In this document: positions 49,541 to 62,367 of the stretch, piece by piece
Layout: every line of letters starts with the position of its first letter
Numbering within the stretch: the stretch's first letter is position 1
Assembly (NCBI GenBank): GCA_963691655.1
Contig: OY829328.1
Span: 84,634,400-84,698,399 of the forward strand
Length of the DNA stretch: 64,000 bases
From: Toxonevra muliebris
Taxonomy: Eukaryota; Arthropoda; Insecta; Diptera; Pallopteridae
Direction of reading: 5' to 3'
Notes under the pieces: model-generated
The model's input: only the letters and a program-made list of their open reading frames with translations
Databases searched by the model: none
Told to the model about the DNA's origin: nothing
Program-made: the position numbers and the translations under genes

Positions 49541-49672
49541 GTTTTCTGTGATCCAAATTTCTGATATGAGCAGTGAAAGAAAAAGAATTAAGTTTTACCG
49601 AAGCATCATTTACTACTTATTTTTGTGAAGACGAAACTTAATTAAATTCAAAATGAGGAGAGTTTCAATTTT

Positions 49673-49744
49673 GTCTCTCTGGTCTCTTTCTGTGAGCAAA
49701 TTTGCGAGAGCGGGTCGTACTAAAACAAATCAATAATTAAACGG
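49673..49744. repeat. CT-rich repeat, second copy
   Basis: Relative of 47405-47482: a CT-rich run, then CTGTGAGCAAATTTGCGAGA and GCGGGTCGTACTAAAAC. Non-coding; boundaries approximate. Confidence 0.35.
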
Positions 49745-52700
49745 AAAGAATTAACTCTTTTGCCGAAACTTTTGCACTACATTTTTGAGCAAAAGTAAAT
49801 CTCATTTGAGTTGTTCTTCACTTCCGTTCGTTAAAAGTTTTTAAAAGGGAGAGTGTGACGATCGATGTACATACATTGGACCCAACTGATTTTGATGTGC
49901 CCTTTTTAGATAAGAGAAATGCGCACATTTCATCTACTTTCATTATATAGGTATAGAACACTTCACGTTCGTTTATTATTGAATGTATATTTGTTTACCT
50001 GAACTTGTTTTTTTTTTTTCTTTTTTATAGGTATGTATATAGTTATACTATATATATTTTTTGTGTTTTTTATATTTTGTTTGTTTTTTTTTTCGTATTT
50101 CTACATTATATAAAAATTTTGTAAAAGGTGAGCGAACACATACAATGATTTTGATTTTATTTTTAGTTAGTAAATGCAGTAAATTAGAAATTTGTTTGCT
50201 TTTATTTTTGTTTTGTTTTTGTAATTAGAGAAATTTAAACTTATTTGTTTTGTCTAATAAATATAAATGAATTTGATGCTTATCAAACCAAAATTGTTGC
50301 TCATTTGTTGTAGGTAGATTTCTAAATAGTATAAATTAAAAATAATGAGAAAATAAAAATTTCATTACAATTTTATTATTTTTTCTTTATTTTTAAATAA
50401 GCCTAGAACGTGGGATTCAATGAATAAAATATTAAGAATTATGAATATATTATAAATAAATATAGAATAAATATAGAAAACTAAAATATATATAGATACT
50501 AAATAATCAAAACTATATTATAGTTCCAAAGTTGAAATCCTGACGTCAATGTTTTCGTAATAAAAAGTTACATGGCAGCTCTCAAAAAATTGCAGTTGCG
50601 TCTATATAAAGTGAGTTCCATTTTGGTTTTTGAGAGCATGCATCAATTGATTGGTTAACTCAAGTCTGCCTCTCTCTCTCTATCTCTCTCTTTCAATATT
50701 TCTAGTGCTATAGTGAAAGGTTTTTGCTCTCTTTGCATTCTTTCAAAGCTTAACAGTAAATGTCAACTCTCTTGAAACAAATTAAATTACTCTTATCTCA
50801 TTATGACCCAAACAAATGTTCTCAACTGTGTGTGCCATTAATTTTTGTAGTTTAGTAAATTTTGTGTAGGTTAATAAACATGCGCTAAAAACTAAACCAA
50901 AATTGTCATATTGTTATAATTTTGTTTCTCTTTTTTGTTATTTTATGCATATACCATATATTATATACCCTAATTTAGTATTATCAAAATTTAATTTTTA
51001 GTTTATTTTTAATTTAAAAATTATATTAATTATGTATATATGTTTTGTGTCTGTTGACGTCGTCGATTCTCTATTATCATTTTAATTCTCACCCATTTTG
51101 GTTTTGGGTTATCATTATAAAGTATTTTTTTTTTTATTATATATTTCTTTTTTCCAAGTTTGTGTGTAATATGCACTTTTATTTGCTTATTCCATCTTAT
51201 TGTTGCTATTATATTTAGCATAATAGAAATATTAGCTTGTGAGTGTGTCTGAGTGTATTTTCTAGTAACAATATCAATAAATTAAATAAATGTTTATGAT
51301 TTTTCATAGTTACTATTATAATGTTAATCAATTTTTGCAGATTACTTTTTATATTTTTGTTATTATAATTTCTATTGTTATTGTAGTTTTTTTTTTTTTT
51401 GTTTTTTGTATTAAATATTTTGTAGTTGTTAGTGATTTTGATTTCATTAATTAAATATTTATTTTTTAACTAGTTAGTTAGTTAATAGGTAAATATTTTT
51501 GTTTTGTTTTTGATTGAATTTATAATTTTTAAACGTAATCTATATAAATGATTTCATGATATTTTTTTGTTAGCTCTCATTGTTGACACGTGTTTTCAAA
51601 CAAGCGATCATCAGTTCATTTTATAAAGCCAGATAGTTTTATTAACCGCTGTTTGCGTGATCGCAGGAGCAAATTGATGATTACACCAATGCAATAACAG
51701 ACCTTCTTTTGACTTAAATTTGTACTGATGGACAGCTACTTAGTCTAACCTATAATCGCAGTATCGCTTGCTGAACTGCTACACAGGGTGGTCGGCTTCT
51801 ATGCCCGTGCAGAGCAAAAAAAACTAAATTGTGTATTAACGAACACAAGGCAGAAGTGAAACTTCTTGTGAACTAAACGAAACACAAGCAAATGAAATTT
51901 TTCAATCGCTAAATTGTTTACTTCATTAGCTTGTGTTTTTTAATTTCATGTCTTCTCCTTTCAGAACTTTAATGTCCAAAAGTGGGCTGAAGATTATATG
52001 TTAAGAATTCCGGAGTCAGAAAATACGTTGCTCTAATCTACCAGTCCCATAAAAATTTGTTAAGTTTTGGACCGAGAAAGTTCAGGGTCGCCTTAAAATA
52101 GCGCTCACTGAGGTCAATTTCGTTTTTGTAATATGGAAAGTGCGTGTAGCGCTGTTATAATATGAAATTATACCAATGCGGGAAATTCGATCGAAAATCG
52201 GGGAATTTAACGAGGATTATCGGGGAGAGAGAAAAAATGAGCTGGCATTCCTAGATGTGGTCCATACACAACGTATACGTTGAAAAAACGCAAGAAGTCG
52301 AGCCACTCTAAACTTTGCCATAGGTTGAGAGAGAGTTGCTAGTGTGGCAGCTAGCAGATGATTAAATAAAAATATTTTAGTTGCATATATTTTAGTGAAG
52401 GGAAAGTATTTCAATGCAAGGAAAAATGCAACCATGCTATCTAACTCGCTCAACTCTTTACTCCGCCATAACCCAACCTAACACTTAAAACCTTTCCAAT
52501 TCCTAACATCCATTAAATCATATCAAAGCAACTTAGTTTTCTCTTCTTCTCCTCTTTTCTCTTCATCTTAAGTTCTCTTTAGAGAGTGTGTCGTTCTAAT
52601 CCCACTCTCATTCCTACTTTGTGCTGATTCCACTCATTCCTTAGTATCTAATACAGTTACATTTGTTGTCCTCCGCTCTTCAACGCAATCTTCCTATCTG

Positions 52701-55700
52701 CAATTTTATAAAATATCTTTAAATTTTCTTTTTTCATAATCTAAATAAAACTCTTCGTCATGTTTTTCGTTGTTCAAAGTGTTTAAAACAACAACTAAAC
52801 AAAATAAGGTCAAAAAATAATTTTCTGTTGATAATATTTTGTATCTAAAAATGAAATCGATTTGAAAAATAAACTTTAAATATCTTTTGCTTTCGTACTT
52901 AAAAAGAAACAAAAACAAAAAGAAAACTAAATGAAACGATTACTAAATTTATTTATGATTTAAGATAGAAAAATACAAAAATACGTTTGGAATATTATCG
53001 CAGCGGCATAGGTTCGATATTGTTGTTGTTGTTGCTGTTGTTGTTATTGCTTTTATGATGTGTTTATGCGTGTATTTGTTTGTTTGTTGAAGTTTTTAGA
53101 TAGGAGAAGAAGAGTATTAAAAAAAAAACAAAAAAAAAAAAAACGTTCCATACCCTCCGCTCTCACTCCACTTCTTGTTTGTTGTATACGAGAGAGTGAG
53201 TAAGTCTGTAGTGCCCTAATTTACTTAAACACATGTATGTATGAATGTTTGTAGGTATTGAATATATGTGTGTATATGTATGTATAAATCTAATCAAACA
53301 AACGATATTTACCTAACATATGGTAAACAGGCAAGCAAACAGAAGGAGTTAAGTTGTGCTGAGAGTGGAGAGTAGAGCAAAGAGGAAGCGGAGATCCGCA
53401 CGTTTTGCGTGTTTTGGGTGATACAAAAAAAAAATTACTTCGCGGTTGCTCTGTATAATAATTTTTAAATTTTGAACTAATTCAAAAATACAAAAATTTT
53501 AATTATTTTAAAATTCATAATATCACAAATAAACTTAAAAAATGATTTAGAATACAAAGAAAAATAGTAATTACTATAAAGAGAAGAGAAATATTTAAGG
53601 CTCAATTGACGTCACCATTTGAAAGCGGTAAGTATTGAAATGTCAATGGGACAAATTGGTCTGAGTGTATATGAATGAGTGAGTGAGTGATTGTCATTGA
53701 GAGGACAATCAGCCAGCCATTTCCACTTAACCTTACTTAGTTGTTTGTTTTTTTTTTTAACTTTTCGATGAGATTCAAAAATTATTTATTAAAAAATCAT
53801 TATTATGCAAAAATCAAAATTAACTTAAATGAAGAAAAAAGAAAAAAAAACAAAACTAATATAAAAACTCATAACGTATTGCCAAAATAATACTCACAAA
53901 TGAAAATAGCAAATAAAAATCTAAAATATACAACAACACTGCTACAAAAATTAAATGCAGAAAACCTCGCGCGCCGTCGTCCGTCCGTCTGTCTGTTGTT
54001 TATGACTTTTGCCATACTTTTTTTTTTTTTTTTTTGTTATTGAAATTTGGATGGGCAGGTAGGTCTGAAATTTAAAGATTACTTTTTTTTTGTAGTTTCT
54101 TTTACGCTATCATTTGTTTACAAAAAATTTTTTTCCCCCTGCACAATAAATTCAAAAAATTACCTACACTAAAAATGAAATGAAAATAGACGGCAGCAAC
54201 GCGACGATGAAACAACGACAAAGTAAACTAGAAAAATTAAAAAAAAGCGTATACAATAACACTTTTTTATCGCACACGTATAAAATAAAAATAAAACCGG
54301 CTATATGAAGAAAAATAAAATGAAAAAAAAAAATAAATATAATGAAATGAGAAAAAGAAGAAAGAATACAATTTTAGAAGGCAGACACATATTGTCGAGA
54401 AAGCAAAAGATATCAACGAGAATTAAAATAAAAATAAAAAATAAATAAAATAAATTCTACCTAATATTTCTTTGAGAAAGAAATTAAGTAATTAAATAAA
54501 GTATAAATTGTTGGTAGTTATTATGATTAATTAATTAATACATTATACAAACAGCGAATAAATATAAAAACACTTTTTTTGATTAATTGAAGAGTGAAGA
54601 CAAAGTGTTTACGCCCACCTATATTTTTGAAGGGCTTAATAAACTACTACTACTAATTGTCTAGACTCTGAGTACTCAAAACATGTTTGCCAGAAAATAT
54701 AACAAAATATGATATGCTTCAAACGATTTGTTTTATAAATTATGTACTTAAAAGCAAAAGCATAAAATAGAAAAAAAAATTCCTTTGGTACCAAAGAAGA
54801 GCAAACAGTCACAATTTTTTTTTTTAATTTTTTTTTGTGAAAATGCTTTAATTAGGTTCAATTGAAATGTATGCTCTCTTAAATACTTTCTTGTCATTGT
54901 TATAACCTTAGCCAAATGCTTTATAACTCTGGTTCGAAACCTATCAGTTGTGCTGTGTTATGGCCATATTCCAGAGTCTGTGTGTCTGTAATTGATTTTA
55001 TTAGTATTTTTAACACGAGAGTATTCTTTAAGCGCTGCTTAATATTTACAAACATATGCAGAGCGAAAATATCTCACTCTGTTCATGCCTCTCTCTTTCT
55101 CTCTCTTTCTTTCCCTCTTTCTCTGAAAAAATCTATCCATAAATGGAGTACTTATTAAAATATTTTGATGTTACAAACAACAGGAAATTCTGAAATGTTT
55201 ATAATGATTTCAACAGTAATCAGTTTTGAACTTTTTTTTTTTTTACATATTTACATTAATTTATTAATGTGTTGCTATCTTAAAATTGGAAAATAATTAC
55301 ATTATCTTGCTTGCAATCTTCTATTCGTAGACATATTTAATACTTAACCAACTGAGCACTTATATTCTATTCCAATATAAAAAAGAAAAAAAAAAAAAAC
55401 GTTGTGATGTGATGAAAATGAGAACTGTCGCCACATTAATTAAAAAATACAAAAACAACAACAACGAAAAACTATCATAATGCAGCAGCAGTTCTTCTCT
55501 TGCTCACTCAATAGAGTCACTGAACGCAATTTCCAAACACACACACACACATTAACATTCACATAGATTTATTGCATTATACTCTTTATACATACATTGT
55601 GGAAAGAGTACGCATATAAATTTACAGTAATCGTACTCTGTTACTAAGTATATACAATTTATGAAATAATTGCAACAAAAACAACCATCAACAACAGCAA

Positions 55701-58700
55701 AATAAAATAATAAAAACAATATTACAATATACATATTTATATATGTATGTGTATCTATGAAAACAAAAGAGATATATGTACCTACTAATAAATGCTAATG
55801 CAAGAAGTTAAATTAATGAAAAACAAATAGATACAATTTTTGTAATCGATCATAACGATGATGTTGGTACCGTACATAAGTTCAATTCATATTTCAGAAC
55901 AATTGAGAAAATGCGAGACAGGATATAACAAAAATATATACATGTATCTCTTTATTGATTTAGTGATTTTAAAACAGCCAAGAGCAGATTGGAGAACAAA
56001 TTATGTGAGAACTAGTTCGATACATTTCTACAATGATAGAAGCAAAATATACTACAGAGTTGAAGAGGGTGTCGTCTATTCAAAACACCTCAATATTGCT
56101 ATATAACTTCAACTATAAGCCAAGCCTATAAATGATGATTGCGGGCATATACTTATACTTACTTAATAATAATTATACGATGAGTAATTCTTGCTTTTTT
56201 TTTTTTTGTCTGATATCTCGTTAAAGTAGAAAAAGAAGTAAAAACTAAAATAAAGTATTGCCAGTTCATTAGGCTTAGACAGGTGATTAGTGGAATAGTA
56301 GAATAATTAATTAATTAACACAAAAAAAAAATTAAATAGAAAATGTGAAAATTTAAATTAAGCACGGCAGACAGTAGAAAAACAGTAAACAAAAAACTAA
56401 TTGCGACAAAACAATAAAAATATAAATTACAATAAGTAATAATAATATCTTTAAAAATAGTAAAATAATAAAAATCTTAGCATACATACATGCAAAATTA
56501 ACCACATTGAGAACAGCAACAGTTGTTGGTTACACTTTTTTTTATTTTAATACCAGTAAATATTTTGTTTTTGTTTCTTTTTTGTCATATATTTTTGTAA
56601 TTGACTATATAGCTATTTGCGATAGGTTAAACGACGTTAAACAATTAAATAAATTATATCTATTTATTTATTTTGAATAGGAATATTTAAGTACGCGTTT
56701 AGTCTCTTTCTATATATGCATGCATGTATATCAATATTTATTTAGTTACGTTTAAAACTTGGGAAAACAAGGTGAGTTAGTCATTCATCATCATCAGGAA
56801 TAAGTTAATACTTAAGCATAGTGTGCGGTAATGATCGAACGAAGAAAGAGACCGGAATTGAACTTGGTTTGTTTGTAATGCTAGTTATTTGTTTATTTAT
56901 TAATTGCAAATTTCTAAGTTGATCCACTCGAATTTCTAGAAGAGCAAAGGTTAACGATTATGATGAGTTTTTCGTAAAAAATCTATAGGCACTAACGTGT
57001 GAATGATTGAATGATTAGCTTACGAGCTGTCAGAGGCATGCCTTTGAGAATTATTTGAGAGTTAGAAAAACAAGCGCTTTTCTTTGCAGTCTCATCGGTT
57101 TTTCAATTTTTAGAATTGGCATTGACGGGTGGTAGAAAAAGTTATGTTTAGCCTTGTTGGTTCTTGTGAGTTATAAATTTTTTATATATATGTAATTATA
57201 ATAAATACAAATATTAATTTTAAATTACTTAATTTAATTCTAATTATATATTATATTAATTTATTTGCATGCATACCTACTTATGTTAATCTTTTCTACC
57301 GTTTTTAAGGTAAATGAGCAAAACGAAACATACTCTAAATTTGACGAAATGTAGTGATCAAGGGAAATTTACTGTTATTATTAGACGTGTTGTTTTTGTA
57401 AGAGTGAATCAATTATTATTGTTTTCTCTCACTTAACTTTTATTGCTCTTTATGGAGTATGTTTATATAATAATAATTCCCTCATGACAGCAGCGTCAAC
57501 TCTCTCTTCCTCTTCTTTCATTTTTATTCTATGTTCTTGTATTTTTGACATTTCTGCGTCTTTATAGCAATAAAGCAGTGTGTTGTTATTGCCTTGTTGT
57601 ACTTGTTGTAATGGTGCTACCATCAGGTATAATTCTGCCAAGAATTTCCCCTTCTATTTTGGTATAATTAAAAATCGGCGCAACTAGAAGTGATGGCCAC
57701 CCATGTGCACATGCATATACAATAATCGGCTGAGTTCTTGTGCATTTGAAATCACGCCGTAATACATGTGTGGTCATCAGTGATTGAAATGCTTAAGCAT
57801 TGCACAAACACTTTGAGCGTAATTGATTAAAATAAAACAAAATTTAAAAATTGTTAAATGTTTTATTAGGTATACTTTTATTGTATGTATGAGTCTATTG
57901 ATAACTGAAATGCTTGCGCACATATAATGCCGTCAGCAGTATTGCGATCTGCCGCTTCGCCTGTCTGTCTCTCCCACGCTACTATCCAGCAAGCACACAA
58001 TCTTCATATCACCACTACAAATGAGGCAAGCAGGCGGCACTACCACCACATCACAATCAGTTTGTCTGCCAATCAGTCAGTTGAAATTTTGTTGTTTTTC
58101 GTCAGTATACAATCAATTTGTTTATTAAATTTGCCAATAAGACAAGCGAAAAGAGGAAAAAAAGAACAACAAAAATAACATGAGCAACAACAATAACAAA
58201 ATAAATACAACATTAATAACCTTGAGTGATGTTTCGCTTTTATTATCGCTCTCTCTCTCTCTCTCCCTCACCTATTGTTGTTGTTCTTCTTCATGTTTTT
58301 TTATTTCACAAAAATTTATATTTCTCTGTAGATTTTTTTGTTAATTCTTTTCATCCATATGTCTAGTCTATGAGAATGTGTGAGTGCTCTCCCTTTTTTC
58401 ATATATGCATAAGCAATTCCTCACTCCCTTCTTCCCCACATTTATTGCTACATTGATTGAATAAATACAAAAAAAAAAAATAATATACATGAAAATATGT
58501 TTGTATGTAAGCACGTATACTATAGGTATATATTTATGTATGAGTGACCATTTATTGTTTGCCGTCGTTGTCGTTGTCGGAATATGTATGCTGTCATATA
58601 GCCATAACTAAAGCAGCAACAATTGTGGCCAGTTCTCTTATGTAGCACGTGCTCAACGCCTGACAGCTAGCCACCGCCGCTACCAAAGCTGACAATATTT

Positions 58701-59988
58701 ACACTATAATTCGCCCTAGTCACAATCAATGTGTATATATTTATATGTATAGACGTCAAACTGGCAGCTACTCCTCCGTCTCTCCATCCATTTTTCGTTC
58801 GCCCACCCATGTATCCATCTAACTAAACAATAATAAGACAAAATATATATAACAGAGCAGCATATTATTTGTAATATTTGAAATAGTGTAGCAAGCGACA
58901 CGCGGCATGTAGCAGTAGCAAGTGATTCGAAAGCGTCACACATCATTGTCACCACTACCGACTATCGCCAACAACGACATCTATCATATGGTTGTTATTG
59001 GCGTTCTGCTGCTGTTCTTATTGTTATTGCCGACCCGAAACAGCGTGCAGCGAGACTCTGTCCCCAAACAAAGGAAACCAGAAATGCTGATCGTGTAGAA
59101 TGTAAAAATTGTGTTTATTGGACATGAAATTTTAATCGTAGATAATAATATAACACATAAGCACAGGTATTTTTTATTATTATTTCTCATTCACAAAACA
59201 ACAATTTTTTTATGGGAAAATTTTATATGCATATCAGACACTATAACAAAAAAAATAAAAAATAATAATAAAAATTGTTTATTAAATATTCATTTGATCT
59301 ACATACAAAAACGAGTATTTATGATAATATCTGTACATAAATAGTTTTATATAAATTATCGTTATATATAAATAACCTATAAAACCAAAGTGTAGAAATC
59401 AGATCTATGTTTAATGCTTTGATCACAAAGAGCATAAAAACTTCTCAATAACTATACGCAAAAGAAATACAAGGAGTGCTATTTAGATCAAAATGAGAGA
59501 AAGTATTATTATTATTATTATTGGAGAATGCTCTGCGGGCTATAAAATCTATTGTTGCTATAAAGACCGATAAATATCAAAAATATAAAGATGTTGACAG
59601 TTCTGAGTCTCTTCATTGAAAAAAAAAATGAAGAAGAGGAAGTCAGAGTTGACGCTGCTATACCATGTTAAATACACCTTAATTGTACCCTTCATGGATT
59701 TACAGTACTTCCATAAATCCAACCTCTAGATTAGTATTGATCCTACTTCTATGGACTGGTTGGCGTCTGGAATGGTAAATAGGTTTGCTTTTCTATTATT
59801 CTTCAAAGTATTTATATCCCAAAACATATTAAAATATATTATTTTTTTGGGTACCTGTGTAGAAAAATTTGTATTTTTTTTTTTTTTTTTTTTGATTTTT
59901 TTACTGTTTTAAGTATCGAACAAAGACAGCCTGAGACTTGGGCAAAGAGAGGTCCGAATTGGAACAGGTTGTAACTTTTCATTTTTAG

Positions 59989-60220
59989 AAGGTAATAGCA
60001 AGATTACAACAATATCACCTTGACAAAAACAACACATCTTTGTTGTTGCTTCGAATACCAGTAAATGCCAATATCAGCAGTACAACAAGACAAAAACAAC
60101 ACATTTTTGTTGTTGCGGTCATAATGGCGGCATGTCAAAATGCCGAAAAAAAGTAAACAACCACAAAGGAAGAATAAGGATGAGCTGCTGGTAACTTCGC
60201 CTTGTATAAATTCACTTTGG
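59989..60220. repeat. Dispersed ~250-bp repeat family, copy C
   Basis: Contains GGTAATAGCAAGATTACAAC, two ACAAAAACAACACATCTTTG-type blocks about 75 bases apart, GTTGCGGTCATAATGGCGGC, and GTATAAATTCACTTTGG at the end. It lacks the GGTGAAATC start seen in copy A, so it is slightly truncated on the left. Confidence 0.65.
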
Positions 60221-61799
60221 GTTAATATTTGTTGACAAGAGCAAAGGAGAGAGAATATTCTATGCAATGCTCTCAATTGTATATTGTTGTTGGTGTTCGT
60301 ACGTTGTTGTACGACAGCAAAAAAAAAAAAAAAAAAAAAAACAAAAGTTTTTTGCTAGCGCATTCAATTGGGAACATTGATTGCAGAGAAAATAAAAAAA
60401 GCTGTCGACGAGAGAAAAAATAAATAATTGAAGAATATAAATGAAAAATATCTGATTGACATTTATTCCAGAGTTTACTATCTGTTTTAAATGCGTTCAC
60501 GCTCTTGGGTAAAACATTACTTTTTTACTCCGTTACTCAGCACTCTACTCTAAAGCGTGAACAGGGCTTATATGAGCAGAAAAAATATTACTCGATTGAA
60601 AAGAACTAATCGGGGAACAGTATATTTATTATGGTTTTGGTTACAATTCCTAGCCTAACCTTCATCATAACATTAAAACTCGTAAAGAACTATAAAAGTG
60701 TTTTATATTGAGTGTTATTGCTGTGGCTTTTGCATCATTCTTTTTGCCTATGAACATAAATTCAGATACTTTTTTTTCTCTAGATTACACATAAATACAA
60801 GTACATTAATTTGCAATTTTTCGAATTGTTGTTTGCGAGTAAAAGTCACTTGAATGAGTAGGTACCTACTTGTTGCTGTTTATTAAACTTCTTTCTGTTT
60901 TCTTGCTTTTTTTTCTTTCTTAATGTTTTTTGGAATAAAAAAAAAAAAAATTAACAAATTGAACTTCAACTACTGTGCTACGTACAACAACTAATATTTA
61001 TCTGCAATATTTGAAAGTGACTATGAGTGCGATTTATAGATATTGAAGTGACAATAACAATAATAATAATAACAGGCACAATAGCAACAATTTAAATTTA
61101 TGAATTTGTTATTGTCTGTCTGGCTTTTTTATTACTACTTTTTTAGTTGTTTTCGCTTTTTTTTTTCTTTTTTCGAATTGTTTGAATATTTTTACCTTAC
61201 ACCCACAATTTTTCAGTTCACTCAAGTACACTTTTATTGTCTGTCTCTCTGTCTGTCGTTAAGCGCATGATAACTCTTAAAAATTACGAACTCTATTGTA
61301 CTGTATATTAATTATTTTTCTATAAATATTGAAAGCTACTAATATTTTAAATTAAATTATTTTCAAGACTACAAGTCTGAGACTTTCCTTTCTTTCACTT
61401 GGTACCTGAACAGTCACTGACCAGACAGACAAATATTTTGGCAAGCTTAAAAATTTGATTTTTTTGTTTTCCAGAATTATTTCCTTTATTAAGTCTATTT
61501 TCAGATTAGATAATTCAGTATTAGTTAGGTACCTACTATCAACAACAAAGTCTATAAAGAACAAATAAATACGTAAAGAGATTTCTTTGTACTGCGTTAA
61601 AATTATCACAAAAACAAAATAGATTTCATAGATTCAATTTTCCTTTAATGTAATCGTCACAATGTTTTGAAATTTCAATAAATATGATTAAATTAATGGT
61701 AGGAAAAAAGTCGCAACTTAATTTGCAGACTTTCTAGTGGCGTTTTTTATATAAATTTGTTCATGTAGCCAGCAAAAAAGCCTCTAGTACATTAAGAAA

Positions 61800-62280
61800 T
61801 ACAATTTCTGAATCAAATTAGCTATTCTGAATTTAAATAATCAATTTCTGAATACAATTTCACTATTCCGAATTCAAGTTCACGTTTTTTGAAATCAATG
61901 CCACCATTCCGAATTCAAATTAATGTTTTCTGAATTCCATTTGACAACGCCGAGTTTAAATTAATGTTTTCTGAATTCAAAGCGTGATTTTCTGAATTCA
62001 TTTTAACTACTTCGAGTTGAAAGTGACGTTTTCTGAGTTCATTGTGGCTTTTTCATTGGCAGTTTTTTTTTTTAATTTCAAAACTCAAATAGGGATTTTA
62101 TTAATTTCATTTGGCTACTTCGAATTTGAATTGACGTTTTCGGAATTCAAATTGGCATTTTCTGATTAAAATTTAGCTATATCGAGTTTTAATTGATGTT
62201 TTCTAAATTCATTTTGTGTGCTCAGTTTTCTAAAATTAATTTGGCCATTCCGAATTCTGATTCAATTCAATCTGATTATT
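61800..62280. repeat. Degenerate tandem array beside exon 2 of the Lobe-like gene
   Basis: GTTTTCTGAATTCA-like units recur with variants (about 61926, 61968, 61990, 62026, 62141, 62160, 62202 and 62228), alternating with TACTTCGAGTT/ATTCCGAATTC units. Spacing is irregular at about 20-40 bases. The array ends about 90 bases before the splice acceptor of exon 2. Non-coding. Confidence 0.6.
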
Positions 62281-62367
62281 TCAAATTAATAACTTTAACG
62301 CATTATTAGTAGAATTAATAAAAAAAAAAACTTCACTCTCTAACCTTTAGTTTTTCTTCTTTTTCAG

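Larger units (their letters stand above)
33613..62367 (+). other. L: 28.8-kb intron of the Lobe-like gene
   Basis: Bounded by GTGAGT (33613) and a pyrimidine-rich TTTTTCAG acceptor (62367). It is AT-rich and full of repeats: nested foldback DNA (33.84-34.55 kb), GA and TA microsatellites (35.2, 36.2 and 37.74 kb), a long hairpin (36.66 kb), an inactivated LINE (40.06-41.88 kb), three copies of a ~250-bp family (43.7, 47.5 and 60.0 kb), a hAT-like MITE (49.2 kb), and a degenerate tandem array next to exon 2 (61.8-62.3 kb). Many CT-rich patches occur (46.5, 47.4, 49.2, 50.66, 55.1 and 58.25 kb). A more GC-rich patch at 38.5-38.66 kb could be regulatory or an alternative first exon. I see no other protein gene on either strand. 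Confidence 0.55.

Noticed and set aside
54931..54941. GGTTCGAAACC, a tRNA B-box-like sequence
   Set aside because: No A-box at the right distance, no acceptor-stem pairing and no cloverleaf could be drawn around it.
57450..58178. Several 60-85 codon frames in the 57-58 kb region
   Set aside because: Overlapping frames on both strands with no domain or splice context, inside the Lobe-like intron.
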